The notes under the pieces: model-generated | Databases searched by the model: none | Told to the model about the DNA's origin: nothing | What the model saw: the letters and a program-made list of their open reading frames with translations, nothing else | Made by a program: the position numbers and the translations under genes | In this document: piece after piece, positions 1 to 10,815 of the stretch | Numbering within the stretch: the first letter of the stretch is position 1 | How the letters are laid out: each line of letters opens with the position of its first letter | DNA from: Bombyx mori | Taxonomy: Eukaryota > Arthropoda > Insecta > Lepidoptera > Bombycidae | Direction: 5' to 3' | Assembly: GCF_030269925.1 (NCBI RefSeq) | Contig: NC_085124.1 | Span: forward strand, 4,836,001 to 4,900,000 | DNA: 64,000 nt

Positions 1-325
1 GGACGGTGTAGCGATACAGGTTAAGCCCGCACGAATTAAGGTCACATCCGAATCTGACATCTCATTCAAACAAGATCATAACTGTAACGGGGGGATGTTG
101 ACGCCGAGGACCTGTTCGTAATTGAATCCACGTGCCGCGAGATGAAAAGTGTAACGGAACGATCTCTGAGGTCATTCGGTCAAGTGAATCTATTTAAAAA
201 AAAAAAAATTAGGGTAAACGTAAATAAACACCTCGAGGGGTTTTTTTGTGTACGAATGTTTGAAAAGAATTTTATTTTGAATATTTTGTTCGATAGTAGC
301 GTAGTGTTGTCATCGGTTTTTGTAA
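1..325. other. unassigned AT-rich DNA
   Basis: No gene or repeat family is recognised. An open frame at 142-390 exists but has no start context or domain, and its 3' part runs into the SINE-C copy that follows. Confidence 0.4.
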
Positions 326-332
326 ATCGTAA

Positions 333-531
333 GCCCACTGAGTTTCTCGCCGGATCTTCTCAGTGCGTCGCGTTTCCGATCCGGTGGTAAATTCTGCGAA
401 GCACGGCTCTTGCTAGGGTTCGTGTTAGCAACGTCATCAGGTTTGAGCCCCGTGAGCTCACCTACTAGTTAAGGCGACGCTGATATAGCCTCTCAAGGCT
501 ATCAGCTTAGGTAGGAAAAAAAAAGAAGCGA
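333..531 (+). repeat. SINE-C copy, 5' truncated
   Basis: The family hallmark TTTCTCGCCGGATCTTCTCA is near the start, followed by the GATCCGGTGGTA block, GTTTGAGCCCC, the GATATAGCCTCTCAAGGCTATC hairpin region and an A-rich tail. The 7-bp sequence AATCGTA occurs on both sides (326-332 and around 529-535), consistent with a target duplication. This resembles the silkworm Bm1 SINE; the name is from memory and tentative. Confidence 0.75.
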
Positions 532-736
532 ATCGTACCTATATCTTCGTCGTATTTAATTAAAAGTAATTTTACGATTATTCGGAAGACCGCGACCACG
601 AATTGTGTAAAGAAATTAAAGTGTCTTCAATAATATGGTGACAATAAAAAAACGTGAGTTTATACCGTAAAAGTAATTTTAATTTTATTCTAAACTATTA
701 AATGATTCCATTAAGACTGTACACGCATTTATTGGT

Positions 737-1143
737 ACTAGTGGTCACCAAGTAGTCGAAATTCGATTATAATTAATTGAAATTATAAGTTTGAACATTA
801 TCATGGTTCTCTTGTCAAAAAAAAAATGTTTCTTTAATATAACCACAGATATCACCAAGACTTACACTATAGACAAATAATATTAAAGACAAACAATATT
901 AATCTATTCTCAATTTGACCACAGACTTTAATAATAAACAAGAGAGTGTAGATGTGTGCGTGTGTCAAATACACAGTAGTATGTAATGTTTAATTGTGAA
1001 TAATTTAAAAAAAAATATTACCATTCTGCACTCATTCTCTATATTCGTTATAAATGTGGGAAATTTCATCCACCTCCGTCCGCGCAATTTTCGTTAAAAG
1101 ATACATGTACAAAGTTTTTGTTTCACGTATTAATATATAGATT
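737..1143 (-). mobile_element. Helitron-E copy 1 (non-autonomous)
   Basis: Read on the minus strand it begins TCTATATATTAATACG and ends in the AGTCGAA/TTCGACT hairpin region and an altered terminus (ACTAGTG on plus near 737). It lacks any coding capacity. It is more diverged than copies at 1711, 39094 and 40139, so probably older. Confidence 0.65.
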
Positions 1144-1209
1144 ACAATACATTGACAGTTATCGCCCTTTCCGACGCGAAGCAACCACAGATTCTTGTTT
1201 TAATAATCA

Positions 1210-1418
1210 CACCACCCTGCCTATTTCTGCCGTGAAGCAGTAATGCGTTTCGGTTTGAAGGGTGGGGCAGTCGTTGTAACTATACGTGAGACCTTAGAAC
1301 TTATATCTCAAGGTGGGTGGCGCATTTACGTTGTGGATGTCTATGGGCTCCAGTAACCACTTAACACCAGGCAAGCTGTGAGCTCGTCCACCCATCTAAG
1401 CAATAAATAAATAAATCT
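1210..1418 (+). repeat. SINE-A copy, 5' truncated
   Basis: Starts at CACCACCCTGCCTATTTC, continues through the TGAAGCAGTAATGCGTTTCG and AACACCAGG blocks, and ends AGCAATAAATAAATAAAT. The tRNA-like head is missing. Confidence 0.85.
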
Positions 1419-1710
1419 TTGATTTCCCTAAAGGCGAGTCACGGAGTCTTCGCCTATAGACTTTTTATTTTTATTTTACTGGTTTCTCTCAGCCCTGAAG
1501 CATCAGCGCGCACTACGTAACGGGACTACTTCACCACTGTCTGATGTATCGCATTTGTAACTCGAAGATGTAAACACAGATATTCGGGCCGCTATTCAAC
1601 ACCGTGCCTTGCAATTTCCTTTTCCATCTACGAACACCTGACTGACGAGTGTTCGTTTGTGATTTATTTCGTTGTTATATTGTAGTGCAGTGATAACATG
1701 TTTTTGTATT

Positions 1711-2129
1711 TACTAGAGGTCCCGCAGTAGTCGAAATTCGACTATAATTAATTGGAATTGTAAGTTTGTACACTATTATGATTGTATTTTACACTTCTAT
1801 AATCATAAATTTCGCCAAGGGTACACTATAAAAAAATATTAATAAAGACTAACAGTATTTAATCTATTCTCAATTTGACCACAGACGTAAAGAACAAAAG
1901 TTTGACAATAAATGGTATGCATGCGTGTGTGCGTCAAATACATGGTATGTAGTGTGTGTTATGTTTTCTTTATTGATTTAATGTATCTTTTATGCATTAT
2001 TTAAAAAAAATATTAGCATTGTGCACTTCTTCTCTGTATTCTCTATAAGTGTGGAAAATTTCATACTCCTCCGTCCGCGCAATTATCGTAAAAAGGGATA
2101 CAAAGTTTTTGCTTCACGTATAAATATGT
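1711..2129 (-). mobile_element. Helitron-E copy 2 (non-autonomous)
   Basis: Complete copy. On plus it starts ACTAGAGGTCCCGCAGTAG and has the 17-bp palindrome TAGTCGAAATTCGACTA next to that end. In Helitron orientation (minus) these are the 3' CTAGT terminus and its hairpin. The 5' end here reads CATATTTATACGTG rather than the usual TATATTAATACGTG. Confidence 0.75.
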
Positions 2130-2220
2130 ATAACTATATGGATAGCGCGCAATAGCTTAGTTGTCAATGATGAATTAAATTACATTACAGAAAACAGGTT
2201 AAAGGTAAAGCTGACATTTT

Positions 2221-2242
2221 CTCTCTCTCTCTCTCTCTCTCT
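2221..2242. repeat. (CT)n microsatellite
   Basis: Eleven uninterrupted CT units, followed by a T-rich stretch. Confidence 0.95.
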
Positions 2243-2350
2243 TTTTCTTACTTTCTCTTATGATTATAGATTTATGGAGTCCCAATTTAATGAGCAATGC
2301 ATGAATACTGTTGCTAAATAAAGATCGTTACAATGAAGAATTGGATCATA

Positions 2351-2447
2351 GATGTAGATAAATTCTGTAATCGGACAAGTAGTTCCTGAGATTAGCGTGG
2401 TCAAACAAACAAACAAACAAACTCTTCAGCTTTATAATACCTATATT
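2351..2447 (-). mobile_element. Lep1-like Helitron, 5' end only
   Basis: Reverse complement contains the family 5' region: GCTGAAGAG then (GTTT)n then the CTAATCTCAGGAACTA block. Its 5' end abuts the next Helitron (2449-2889), leaving a truncated copy. Confidence 0.6.
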
Positions 2448-2448
2448 A

Positions 2449-2889
2449 ACAAGCGGCCCGCACCGGCTTCGCTCGGGTTTTTAACAAAAATTTCAACGAT
2501 ATTTGACATTGTTTTATTTTTTTAAATAAAAAAACAGTTATTGCGGCATAACTATAATAGTTAGATATATGTTGTCGTGATACTTTTTGTAAATAATAAT
2601 GTGTTCTACAAAGTTGCAGTACATTATTTTGTTCTATCATCAATAGTTTTCGCAGGGCACGCGATGTAAAGAATATTTTAGGTAATTTTTTTTACACCTT
2701 GGGTTACATTATTGGAGTTTTAGTAAGGATTCCAAATTTTTTGCAAAGATTCTAATGCAAGCCTATGTCGCTCGGGAATAGTGTAGCTTCAAAACAGTGA
2801 AAGAATTTTTCAAATCGGTTCACTAGTTTCGGAGCCCATTCAATACAAACAAACAAACTAATCTTTCCTCTTTATTATATTAGTATAGA
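2449..2889 (-). mobile_element. Lep1-like Helitron, full length
   Basis: On the minus strand it starts TCTATACTAATATAATAAAG and ends GAGCGAAGCCGGTGCGGGCC followed by GCTTGT, where the second full copy at 48362-48780 ends GGGCCGCTAGT. The two copies align along their whole length. No coding frame is seen. Confidence 0.75.
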
Positions 2890-3135
2890 TAAGTATAGAT
2901 AACGAAAAATGTAAACAAACATATTAAGTACAACGCAGAACGCCAACAATTACGTGAAAACGATCTAGGGATACGGCAGGTGAATTAATGGGTAAATCTG
3001 AGTAAGCCGAACGGACGGTATTATCCACCCTCACTAACCTTACAACCTTCCACATGTATTATTTACATCCGCACTTGAAGAGCTTGGATCATACGAATAT
3101 TTCATTTCACATTTATAATTTTCATATAAATCTAT

Positions 3136-3412
3136 CTATATAAGTATATATAAAAATGAATTACTGTTCGATAGTCTCGCTAAAACTCGAGAACGGCCGG
3201 ACCGATTTGGCTAATTTTGGTCTTGAATTATTTGTGGAAGTCTAGAGAAGGTTTAAAAGGTAGATAAGTATGAAAATGCTCGGAATTCAATAAAAATAAC
3301 AATTTTGTTTTTCCTTTGATGTGTCCCCCGTCGGACGTATTCCTTTTGTTTGTTTTAAGTTTATTTTATACAAAATTTTAGGTCTTTTATTTATCGATTG
3401 AGGCACTACTAC
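3136..3412 (+). mobile_element. Helitron-F copy, 3' end lost
   Basis: Shares TAGTCTCGCTAAAACTCGAG and GACCGATTTGGCTAATTTTG with copies at 41127-41366 and 51973-52211. The 3' CTAG end is not present; similarity fades after GATTGAGGCACTACT. Confidence 0.65.
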
Positions 3413-3945
3413 TACTGGTATTATAATAAAAGAAGCGATAGATTGAAATTTGTTCGATCAATATACCTAGTTGAGAATTAAACATCAATGGAAAATTTTA
3501 TAAACAAGATGCAGTTTTTAAATGTATCTTTGCAACCAGTATCTATTTCTCTGATGTCATGATCTTCAACATCAGCCAATTCGAATTGGACTAATAATGG
3601 AATTTAGAAAATTGTTGTGTGTACCCTAAGATTTATGGTAAAAGGCGGGTGGTTGGAAAAACTTATTTGTTGAAACTTGTAGGAGCGAGTTTTGCAATAA
3701 ACGCAGTTGGGGGCTAGTGCACAATTAATTCTCACTCGAGCCACCGGTTCGATAGGACCTAAGAAAACAACGTTGTACACCAAGGAATAAATTGGATACT
3801 CGTAAATTCGAAATTCGAATTCAGCTACACCTTGAACGACTATATTGTGTAATACACCTAATGTTTAGTCGGCGGTTTAGTTAATTATGCCTTATTGGTA
3901 ATTATTCCCTGAACGTCTAAGTTCTTTCTTTTTTTTCTTCTTTTT
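3413..3945. other. unassigned AT-rich DNA
   Basis: Nothing recognised apart from a T/C-rich tract at about 3925-3947 that borders the repeat-D copy. Confidence 0.4.
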
Positions 3946-4330
3946 TATTATAATTGAGGGTTTACTGGTGGCCTGGAGGCCTCACCATCTTCACCAGGAA
4001 AGCTGAACAAGCAAAGGCTCAGCTAGGAGGGGTGGAGATTTGCCCGAGCACCTCCAAAGGAGACCTAACAAGTCAAGGGTAGCTGCTTCGTGAATTCGGA
4101 AAAGCGATCCGCTGAGAAGACCCGGTGAAAAACTCAGCGGGCTGATGCTTAGGTTAGTTGCACGTTGAACTCTTTGCCGAGTTCGACGAATACGGTTACC
4201 AGGGTCTCTACTCCTACTATTAGAGCGGAAGGCGTCTAATGCAACGGTTATTGGATCTGATGGATCCGTAAGTACGTGTCGAGGCGACGTAGGTGATCCT
4301 GCGTGATCAGGATTCGGGACTGCTCACATT
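3946..4330 (-). repeat. repeat-D copy
   Basis: Matches the copy at 29492-29838 over GGTTTACTGGTGGCC, the AGCAAAGGCTCAG block, CTCAGCGGGCTGATGC and GAGTTCGACGA. The T-rich left edge looks like the complement of an A-rich tail, so the element is read on minus. It shares the short CTGAGAAG...ACTCAG core with SINE-C and may be a related retroposon. Confidence 0.6.
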
Positions 4331-4813
4331 GAAACAGACGGTTAAAGATTCAAAGTTGGCATCTTTCAAGTTGGTGGAACAATACTAGACGATCAGTATT
4401 CATAATTTGCTGGTTTAAGTGAATTACAGATGCAACTCCTATTTTTATCTGGTTTTATTATCTCGCTTTCTTGTTTGTTACAACATGTTTGTATGAAATT
4501 TCCTAGTTGCTAAGAAGTTTGATAGTGTAGTTTATTGCACAGGCAAATAGACAAAAATAATGTATTACATAATATGAATGTAGACAATGACATAATTCAT
4601 GTTAACTACTCTAGCGTTTTAGCTCCGATGCTTAATATATCTACCAATAAATAAAAAGTACACAAATAAAACGTTTACCCCTAAAATAAAACATAAGAAG
4701 CGATACATGTACGTTTTTATACGAGCGTTGTAACGTTGCCAAGATAGTTAAAGTCTGATGGCCGAGTCGATATGAAGCGTCCAAATGAATTATGAAAACG
4801 GCTGTAAGTAAAT
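4331..4813. other. left flank of the P element
   Basis: AT-rich DNA with no recognised feature. With the sequence after 8970 it makes the pre-insertion target. Confidence 0.5.
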
Positions 4814-4821
4814 GTCTTATG
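4814..4821. repeat. P-element target site duplication, left copy
   Basis: GTCTTATG immediately before the left terminal repeat; identical to 8963-8970. Eight bases is the duplication length made by P-element transposases. Confidence 0.9.
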
Positions 4822-4846
4822 CACAGATCATAGAAACACAGGAGAT
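4822..4846. repeat. P-element left terminal inverted repeat
   Basis: CACAGATCATAGAAACA followed by CAGGAGAT; pairs with 8939-8962 with one single-base insertion in this arm. Confidence 0.92.
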
Positions 4847-4964
4847 ATGGCAAGGAGGCGTGGCGCTTGCGAACGCATCTGGCCTCAAAGCGGCTTGATG
4901 CCAGTTTCGGTCATTAGTCGAATGTCAACTTGCGACGTCTTCATTGCTTACGATTTTTAACAAA

Positions 4965-7900
4965 ATGCCGCGTTGTTCAGTGATTGTTTGCAAAAATAAC
5001 AGCTGTATTGTGAATTACAAGAAAGATAGCATCTCATTTCACACGTAAGTACTACAATATTATAGTTTATCATATTGAAATTACAGAATTCATTAAAAAA
5101 TTTAGAAAAGCGATGATAGATCCCTTTTCATTAGGAACTAAAACCATTGCTTGCTTAGTACAAATGAATCGATGAATCGGCTGCTCTAATAGCGCAATGG
5201 ATAATTTTTTTACTGATACTCTCACTCACACGATAGTTTCGTGAAGCGGCCGCTGTCGGCTTTTGTGTGTTAGGGTTGTCTGTTATTGTATTGTCTGTAT
5301 TGTCGATATTTTATACGATCCTATTTAGTACGAATGATTATTTAAGATACAATTAATTATTTAAAAACCCAATTTGTTTCTATTTCTTGATTACTTCACC
5401 TAACTTTTATTGAATCAATAGCTAATGGCAATATAGGTAAATAGTAACTTCAGAAACTGAGCATTAAATAACTGATAAAACGTAAAATAAGTGTAGATAA
5501 TGTGTTGGTTTTTAATATATTGTGGTATTCATGCATCATTCATATAATGATCATCATTTATACCATGCTTTTATTTTAAAACTTTAGCTATCCGAAAGAT
5601 CCAAAGATAAAAGAAATGTGGATAAATGCGACAGGAAGGGGTCCAAGCTGGTTCCCAACAAAAAATCACACCATATGCTCGTCCCACTTTGAGCCAAAGT
5701 GCTTTCAACCATTGAAGAAAGTTCGTCGGCTCTTCGAATGGTCGGTCCCAACATTGAAGTTGCGTATGGTATTGATGAATTATATGGAACCTTCCACATC
5801 CAAAGTGTGCTTTTATTCTGAATTGGATAAAAAGGATCCTAATTTGGTAAGTTAAACTATTTTACAACATCAAAAACTTGTTTCTTTTTTTTAATATAAA
5901 TATAAAACAAAGTAAGTTTTTTATATGAGAAATTATATAAATGCGGAATGTTTTCTTAATTACAGACGGTTGCTTTAAAACTTCCAACCGGAACCGAATC
6001 ACAAAATCTCACTTGTGAAAAAAACGATAATTCGGAAAATACTGCTCCAACGTCTACAATATATGGTATCGATACAAACTTTAATGCTCGACAAAATAGC
6101 ATTTTGGAACAAGAAAATCTGGAAAAAAATGATCTCATCGAAACACCTAGAAAGCGTAAATTACGCCAATTGATTTTGGTACAAGACAGTTTCATAAAAA
6201 CACAAAAAATGCAAATCAGAAGGCTTCAAAAGAAAACCAGCCGTTATCAGAAAAAAATTGCTAATTTAAAGGACATTTTGAAAAACCTTAATGAAAAAAA
6301 CTTCATTAGTGCTGATCACGTTACGCAATTAGAAAACATTGGAGTAACCGACCTTATCCAGCGTTATGAAAGAAATGTTTCATCGGGTCAAAGTACTAAC
6401 CAGAAATATCCGCCTGCTTTAAGAATTTTTGCCACTACTCTTCACTTTTATTCGCCAAAGGCGTACGCGTATGTAAGAAAAAAATTCCAAACAGCTTTGC
6501 CTCATATTCGAACCATAAAAAAGTGGTACCAATCTATCGATGCTCAGCCTGGATTCACGCAAGAATCATTAAAAGCGATAAAACTTAAAACTGCCTGCAC
6601 TAAACACAAATTGTTGTGTAATTTAGTTTTAGATGAAATGGCAATCAGACAGCATGTAGAGTGGGATGGAAAACAAATGCACGGGTATGTTGATATTTCT
6701 AATTCTGCAGAACAAGGGGATTGTTTACCCGAAGCCAAAGAAGTTCTTGTATTTTTAGTTACCGCAATTAATGGGGCTTGGAAAATACCAGTCGGGTATT
6801 TTCTCATTGACGGTGTCACAGGAGAACAACGGTCTAATCTTGTCAGACAATGTTTGGAATTATTAGAAGATACAGGTATTCAAGTTACCTCGATGACTTT
6901 TGACGGCTGTCCAGCCAATATCACCATGGCTAAGAAACTCGGATGTTCTTTTGAAGTTGAAAACTTAAAATCATATTTTGAGCACCCCGTTACTCGTCAA
7001 CCTGTACATATTTTTCTCGATCCATGCCACATGCTGAAGCTATTGAGAAATGCTTTTGAATCATATGGATGTTTCATGGATGCTTCAAATAGGTGTATAA
7101 AATGGAGTCATCTAAAAAATCTGTATGACATTCAGGATAAAGAAAAACTGCACTTAGCAAATAAATTACGAAAAAGTCATATCTTTTTCAAGAACCAAAA
7201 AATGAAAGTTCGCTTAGCTTCGCAATTATTTAGCAACAGTGTTGCAGATGCCCTGAATTTTTGTTGTGAACTTCAAATCGCTGGTTTTGATGATGTAGAA
7301 GGCACTGTGGAATATCTAAAAACTATCAACAACTTGTTCGATGTGTTAAATTCAAGGCATATGGCCCAACTCCATTATAAAAAACCAGTTTGCCCAGGCA
7401 ACAAAGACAAGGTATTTGAAACTTTAGAAAAGGCGAAACGGTGTCTAACATCTATAAAGCTTTCAGATGGTACAAAAGCTATCATTACACCCAGAAAAAC
7501 CGGTTTTATTGGTTTATTAGTGTGCATAGAAAGCCTCAAGGCCTTGTATATACAACTAATTGAAAAGGACCAAAAACTTAAGTACATTCCGGCTTACAAA
7601 ATCAGCCAAGATCATTTAGAGCTTATGTTTGGACATATACGGTCACATGGTGGATGCAGCACCAACCCAACGGCGCGACAGTTTCAAGCAATATATAAAA
7701 AGCTCTTGGTAAAGTCGGAGCTTAGAGATGTAGACCAGGGAAACTGTATAGCTCTTGAGGAGGTTTCTTTTTTGTCGTGCTCTTCAGCTGTCCAAAATAT
7801 AAATCTGACAATCGAACCATGTAAGTTACACGAAGGTAATGACGAAGACGAGATGAGTTTATTATATGAACAAGCCGTATTTGATGAGGAAATCAGTATA

Positions 7901-8413
7901 CTTGTACAAGATGTCACAGAATTTAGTAGCCAGGTAGTGTCATACATAGCTGGATTTATAGTTCATCGTTTGCTAAAATTGCTGAAGTGTGATACATGCT
8001 GTAGCGGTTTGATTGCAGATACAATTAATGACAAGCACCTCAAGTTAATAAAATTGAAGGATAAAGGCGGCCTTATATTTCCATCTAGTGACGTAATAAC
8101 CATATGTAAACGGATGGAAGTAATAATAAAAACATATATTCTTTCATCTAATACCACGAAAATTTTATCAAAAAATATTAGACAAGAGCTCATGTCAAAA
8201 TCTTTATCGCATTTTTTAGGTATGAATCTTTTTGAAAAAATTAATTTTCACCAATTTAATCAATCGCCAATGAATAACCATTTAATAATTCTTATAAAAG
8301 CCGTAATGGAAAAATATGTAAACATAAGATTACACTACTTAACTAAGAACGCTATACCTAAACTGTCTAAGCGGCAAGTTTTAAATAAATATTTACATTT
8401 TACTGGTCAATAA
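4965..8413 (+). CDS. P-element transposase, THAP domain, three exons
   Basis: A spliced frame joins 4965-5044, 5588-5846 and 5966-8413, giving 928 residues plus stop, close to human THAP9 (about 900). Both introns have canonical ends (GTAAGT...AG), and the junctions keep frame: phase 2 after exon 1, phase 0 after exon 2. Residues 1-85 form a C2CH THAP zinc finger: C4, C9, C57, H60, then W38 and the SVPTLKL motif standing in for AVPTIF. Residues about 180-225 are a basic, leucine-rich coiled coil (dimerisation). The RNase H-like catalytic core follows, with D336 in LDEMAIR, D426 in TFDGCPAN, D465 in LDPCHMLKLL, and E665 in DHLELMFGHIR as the likely late acidic residue. YIAGFIVHRLLK lies near 773. 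It should bind the element ends and catalyse cut-and-paste transposition in the nucleus. The ATG at 4965 is chosen because it starts the zinc finger. Exon 3 alone looks like a 769-residue frame if a TTG at 6104 is taken as start, which it is not. The next best reading is a domesticated THAP9-like gene, but the flanking ends and duplication argue against it. Confidence 0.92.
5045..5587 (+). other. P-transposase intron 1
   Basis: Begins GTAAGT and ends CTTTAG. It splits a threonine codon so that exon 1 ...SFH(T) continues into YPKDP, the expected proline-containing turn of the THAP fold. AT-rich, no nested element recognised. Confidence 0.88.
5847..5965 (+). other. P-transposase intron 2
   Basis: A 119-bp intron, GTAAGT...TTACAG, phase 0. 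Reading through it meets a stop two codons after the donor (TAA at 5853-5855), so retention would give a short THAP-only product; whether that occurs is unknown. Confidence 0.85.
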
Positions 8414-8429
8414 AATCCTTAACAATAAA
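8409..8429 (+). terminator. polyadenylation signals of the P transposase
   Basis: AATAAA at 8409-8414 contains the stop codon TAA (8411-8413). A second AATAAA lies at 8424-8429. Confidence 0.65.
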
Positions 8430-8938
8430 ATTCTTGCAGTTTTACTTGTGTTTCTCTTGATTCGAGAAGTTGATATCCTAACTGTTTCTTGGTAGTTAAT
8501 ATAATTAGTTAATATTCCAATTATGATAAAACTTCGCTTGTATAGAGTACCTACGGTCGAGGGAAACTCCGGTATAGTATTCAAGTCAATTTATTATTAT
8601 TATTATAAGTATTATAGTCAATAAAATTTTAGGAGAGAGAGCAGATAATATAGTTAACTGAATTTTAATCGATACTTTTCTATGATTATCACTTAACATC
8701 ACTAGTTGCATAACTTGCACATGTGTGTTTATTCAGAGTCCGTAGCTACAGGTAAATGCGCCGCCCTCTTTTTGCATGTGTTCTATTAATGAGTTTATTG
8801 GTGTTGCTGTAAGTTTCTTCGTGTGCGGGAGAAATATGAGCTCGTGTGCCGTTCTTACAATTTTTGGTTTTGTGTGAGTGAAGTAAGTGGGAGAAACGCG
8901 GAGACATCTGAACACGAATAATTTTTTGTACAAAGCTA

Positions 8939-8962
8939 ATCTCCTTGTTTCTATGATCTGTG
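8939..8962. repeat. P-element right terminal inverted repeat
   Basis: Ends TGTTTCTATGATCTGTG, the exact complement of the left 17 bases. Confidence 0.92.
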
Positions 8963-8970
8963 GTCTTATG
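8963..8970. repeat. P-element target site duplication, right copy
   Basis: GTCTTATG directly after the right terminal repeat. Confidence 0.9.
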
Positions 8971-9118
8971 TGAAGCTCGGATGTCGTTTTATTTATTGAC
9001 AACTCACGCACTGTTGTTCGAACGACACGCTTTCTAAGACGCAACTGCGTCACCGCCTTGCTGATAGTTATTTAACCCATAGACACGGCCCAAGCTGAAA
9101 AAAGTTTTTTTTTTTTTT

Positions 9119-9400
9119 CAAAAAAATCATATTTAATCAACTTGCAGACAGGTAACGGTGCTTTTAGGTACCTCAAGCACCGGTCACCACCCTTGCCGAA
9201 CCCGTCGTTTGCGACAAAGGGCTCGGCGAGTAAATTGACCGCTAGACACAGCCCATTGGGTTTCTCGCCGGATCTTCTCAGTGGGTCGCGTTTCCGATCC
9301 GGTGGTAGATTCTGCGAAGCACTGCTTTTGCTAGGGCCAGTGTTAGCAACACCTCGGGTTTGAGCCCCGAGAGATCACCTACACGCTAGAAAAAAGATAG
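9119..9400 (+). repeat. SINE-C copy, nearly full length
   Basis: Includes the upstream block CATATTTAATCAACTTGCAG, shared with the copy at 44690, then GGTAACGGTGCTTTTAGGTA and the TTTCTCGCCGGATCTTCTCA core. The 3' part after CTACACGCTAG is shortened to a brief A run. Confidence 0.75.
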
Positions 9401-9466
9401 TTTTGATATGAAACCGAGATTAAGTTAGAGTACGTATTAGATAGAAGCAGCCAGGGTAAATTTTTC

Positions 9467-9712
9467 ACTGGTGGTAGGACCGCTTGGGAGTCCGCACGGG
9501 TAGGTACCACCACTCCGCCTATTTCCGCCGTGAAGCAGTAATGCGTTTCGGTTCGAAGGGTGGGGCAGCCGTTGTAACTATACTGAGACCTTAGAACTTA
9601 TATCTCAAGGTTGGTGGCGGCATTTACGTTTTAGATGTCTATGGGCTCCAGTAACCATTTAACACCAGGTGGGCTGTGAGCTCTTTCACCCATTTAAGCA
9701 ATAAAAAAATTA
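9467..9712 (+). repeat. SINE-A copy starting at the ACTGGTGGTAGG boundary
   Basis: Runs from ACTGGTGGTAGGACCGCTTG to AAGCAATAAAAAAATT. No tRNA-like head; one extra G in GTGGCGGCATTTACG. Confidence 0.85.
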
Positions 9713-10246
9713 AAAAATTATTGGGGATAAACTACTTAATAAATAGCTGGACATATTTTCAGACCAGTGATATTAAGCTTACTAAGGACAACCAGTGTGC
9801 TGTTGGCGCAATACAAAAACCATTGCTTCTTTTGCATGAAATCATATTTTAATATCAATTTCACTTTAAACGAATCCAAAAGCTCAAGTCCACAAAGTGC
9901 GTCTGCGGAACCCTTTGCCTAGGCGAAGGGGGGTGAATCAAGAAATATCATAATAGGGCGGGCGCGAGCGGTGGATTTACCGGGACTGCTTGCTTCTATT
10001 TTTATTTGTACCGTGCCACGAGGTGGGCTGGATGTTCAATGACAAACGGCGTAAGTTGTAAATTATCGTATTTCGTGATTACTAGATGTTCTCGAATCAT
10101 GACTTTTTTGTCGTCACACTTGAATATTCTTGCATTTGTATTTGATTATCACAAGTAGACTAACAAAGGTAATCTATTAATTTTTATTTATTTGGAATCT
10201 ATAGTAACTTTCATCAATAAAAAAACTATACTTGATAGACTTTTTT
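9713..10246. other. unassigned DNA
   Basis: Mostly AT-rich with a GC-richer patch at about 9895-10025 (GGGCGGGCGCGAGCGG). No reading frame or motif of note. Confidence 0.4.
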
Positions 10247-10352
10247 AGCAAATCCCACCCCTCCTGGGTGAGCCTTTGCTCGCCCACCTGTCATAGTGAA
10301 ACTGGGAAGGCCTCCGGGACACCAGTAATTCTTCAACCATAAAAAAAACTTA
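10247..10352 (+). repeat. repeat-D copy, 3' end
   Basis: CCACCCCTCCTGGGTGAGCC to CCAGTAATTCTTCAACCATA then A-rich tail; complement of the left ends of the copies at 3946 and 29492. Confidence 0.6.
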
Positions 10353-10715
10353 TTGCGCCTTTTTTTTTTGGACGATCGCTTCTCAGAAGTTCGGTAGTGT
10401 CATCAGTCATCTGTTCTGCAAACAATGTACCCTATCCAATGATCTGGTGAACATAACCAGTATCCGCTGGATAAAGACTGTAGACACACCGGTGTTTGTG
10501 CTAAGCTTTGAGAGAGATCTCTGCTAATAATGGACGTATTTCTGATAATGATGAAGTATATCAAAAAACGGTTTGTTCTCAGTATATTCGGAAAGGATAA
10601 TTTAAGCAATACAAATGAATATCCATCTCCAGATCTCACCCAGGTGGCAGATTTGCCCTGAAGTGGCACGTTCATTGGCATTTGAGGAATATTTTTTTTA
10701 TTTGATTTTTTCACT
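10353..10715. other. unassigned DNA
   Basis: A minus-strand open frame at 10403-10714 has no recognisable domain and is probably chance. Confidence 0.35.
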
Positions 10716-10815
10716 TTTATTGCCTTAGACAGATTACCTTACCTGATGGTGAGTGGTTACCATCACTAATGGACGTCAATAATGCCGGGGGCACAACCGA
10801 GTTGCTGCCTACCAT
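10716..10815 (-). repeat. LINE-B 3' tail, short copy
   Basis: Complement of the GGCAGC...GGTAACCACTCACC...AAGGCAATAA tail, clearly diverged. Confidence 0.65.

Larger units (their letters stand above)
4822..8962 (+). mobile_element. complete P-element-like DNA transposon
   Basis: A 4141-bp element with terminal inverted repeats CACAGATCATAGAAACA at 4822-4838 and its exact complement at 8946-8962. After one extra base on the left, AGGAGAT also matches, giving about 24-25 bp in all. It is bounded by the 8-bp direct repeat GTCTTATG and encloses one three-exon THAP-domain transposase with an uninterrupted frame. Known Drosophila P elements are about 2.9 kb with 31-bp inverted repeats and 8-bp duplications; this one is longer, mainly because of a 543-bp first intron and a larger protein. 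TTGCGA occurs twice between the left end and the gene (near 4868 and 4929) and could be subterminal binding sequence; that is inference. Perfect duplications plus an open frame indicate a fairly recent insertion. Confidence 0.93.

Noticed and set aside
6104..8413. Treating the 769-residue frame as the whole transposase
   Set aside because: It begins with TTG inside exon 3; the zinc finger exons upstream splice into it in frame and supply the real start.
8733..9053. 106-codon minus frame at the end of the P element
   Set aside because: It crosses the terminal repeat and the target duplication, so it joins element and host DNA by chance.
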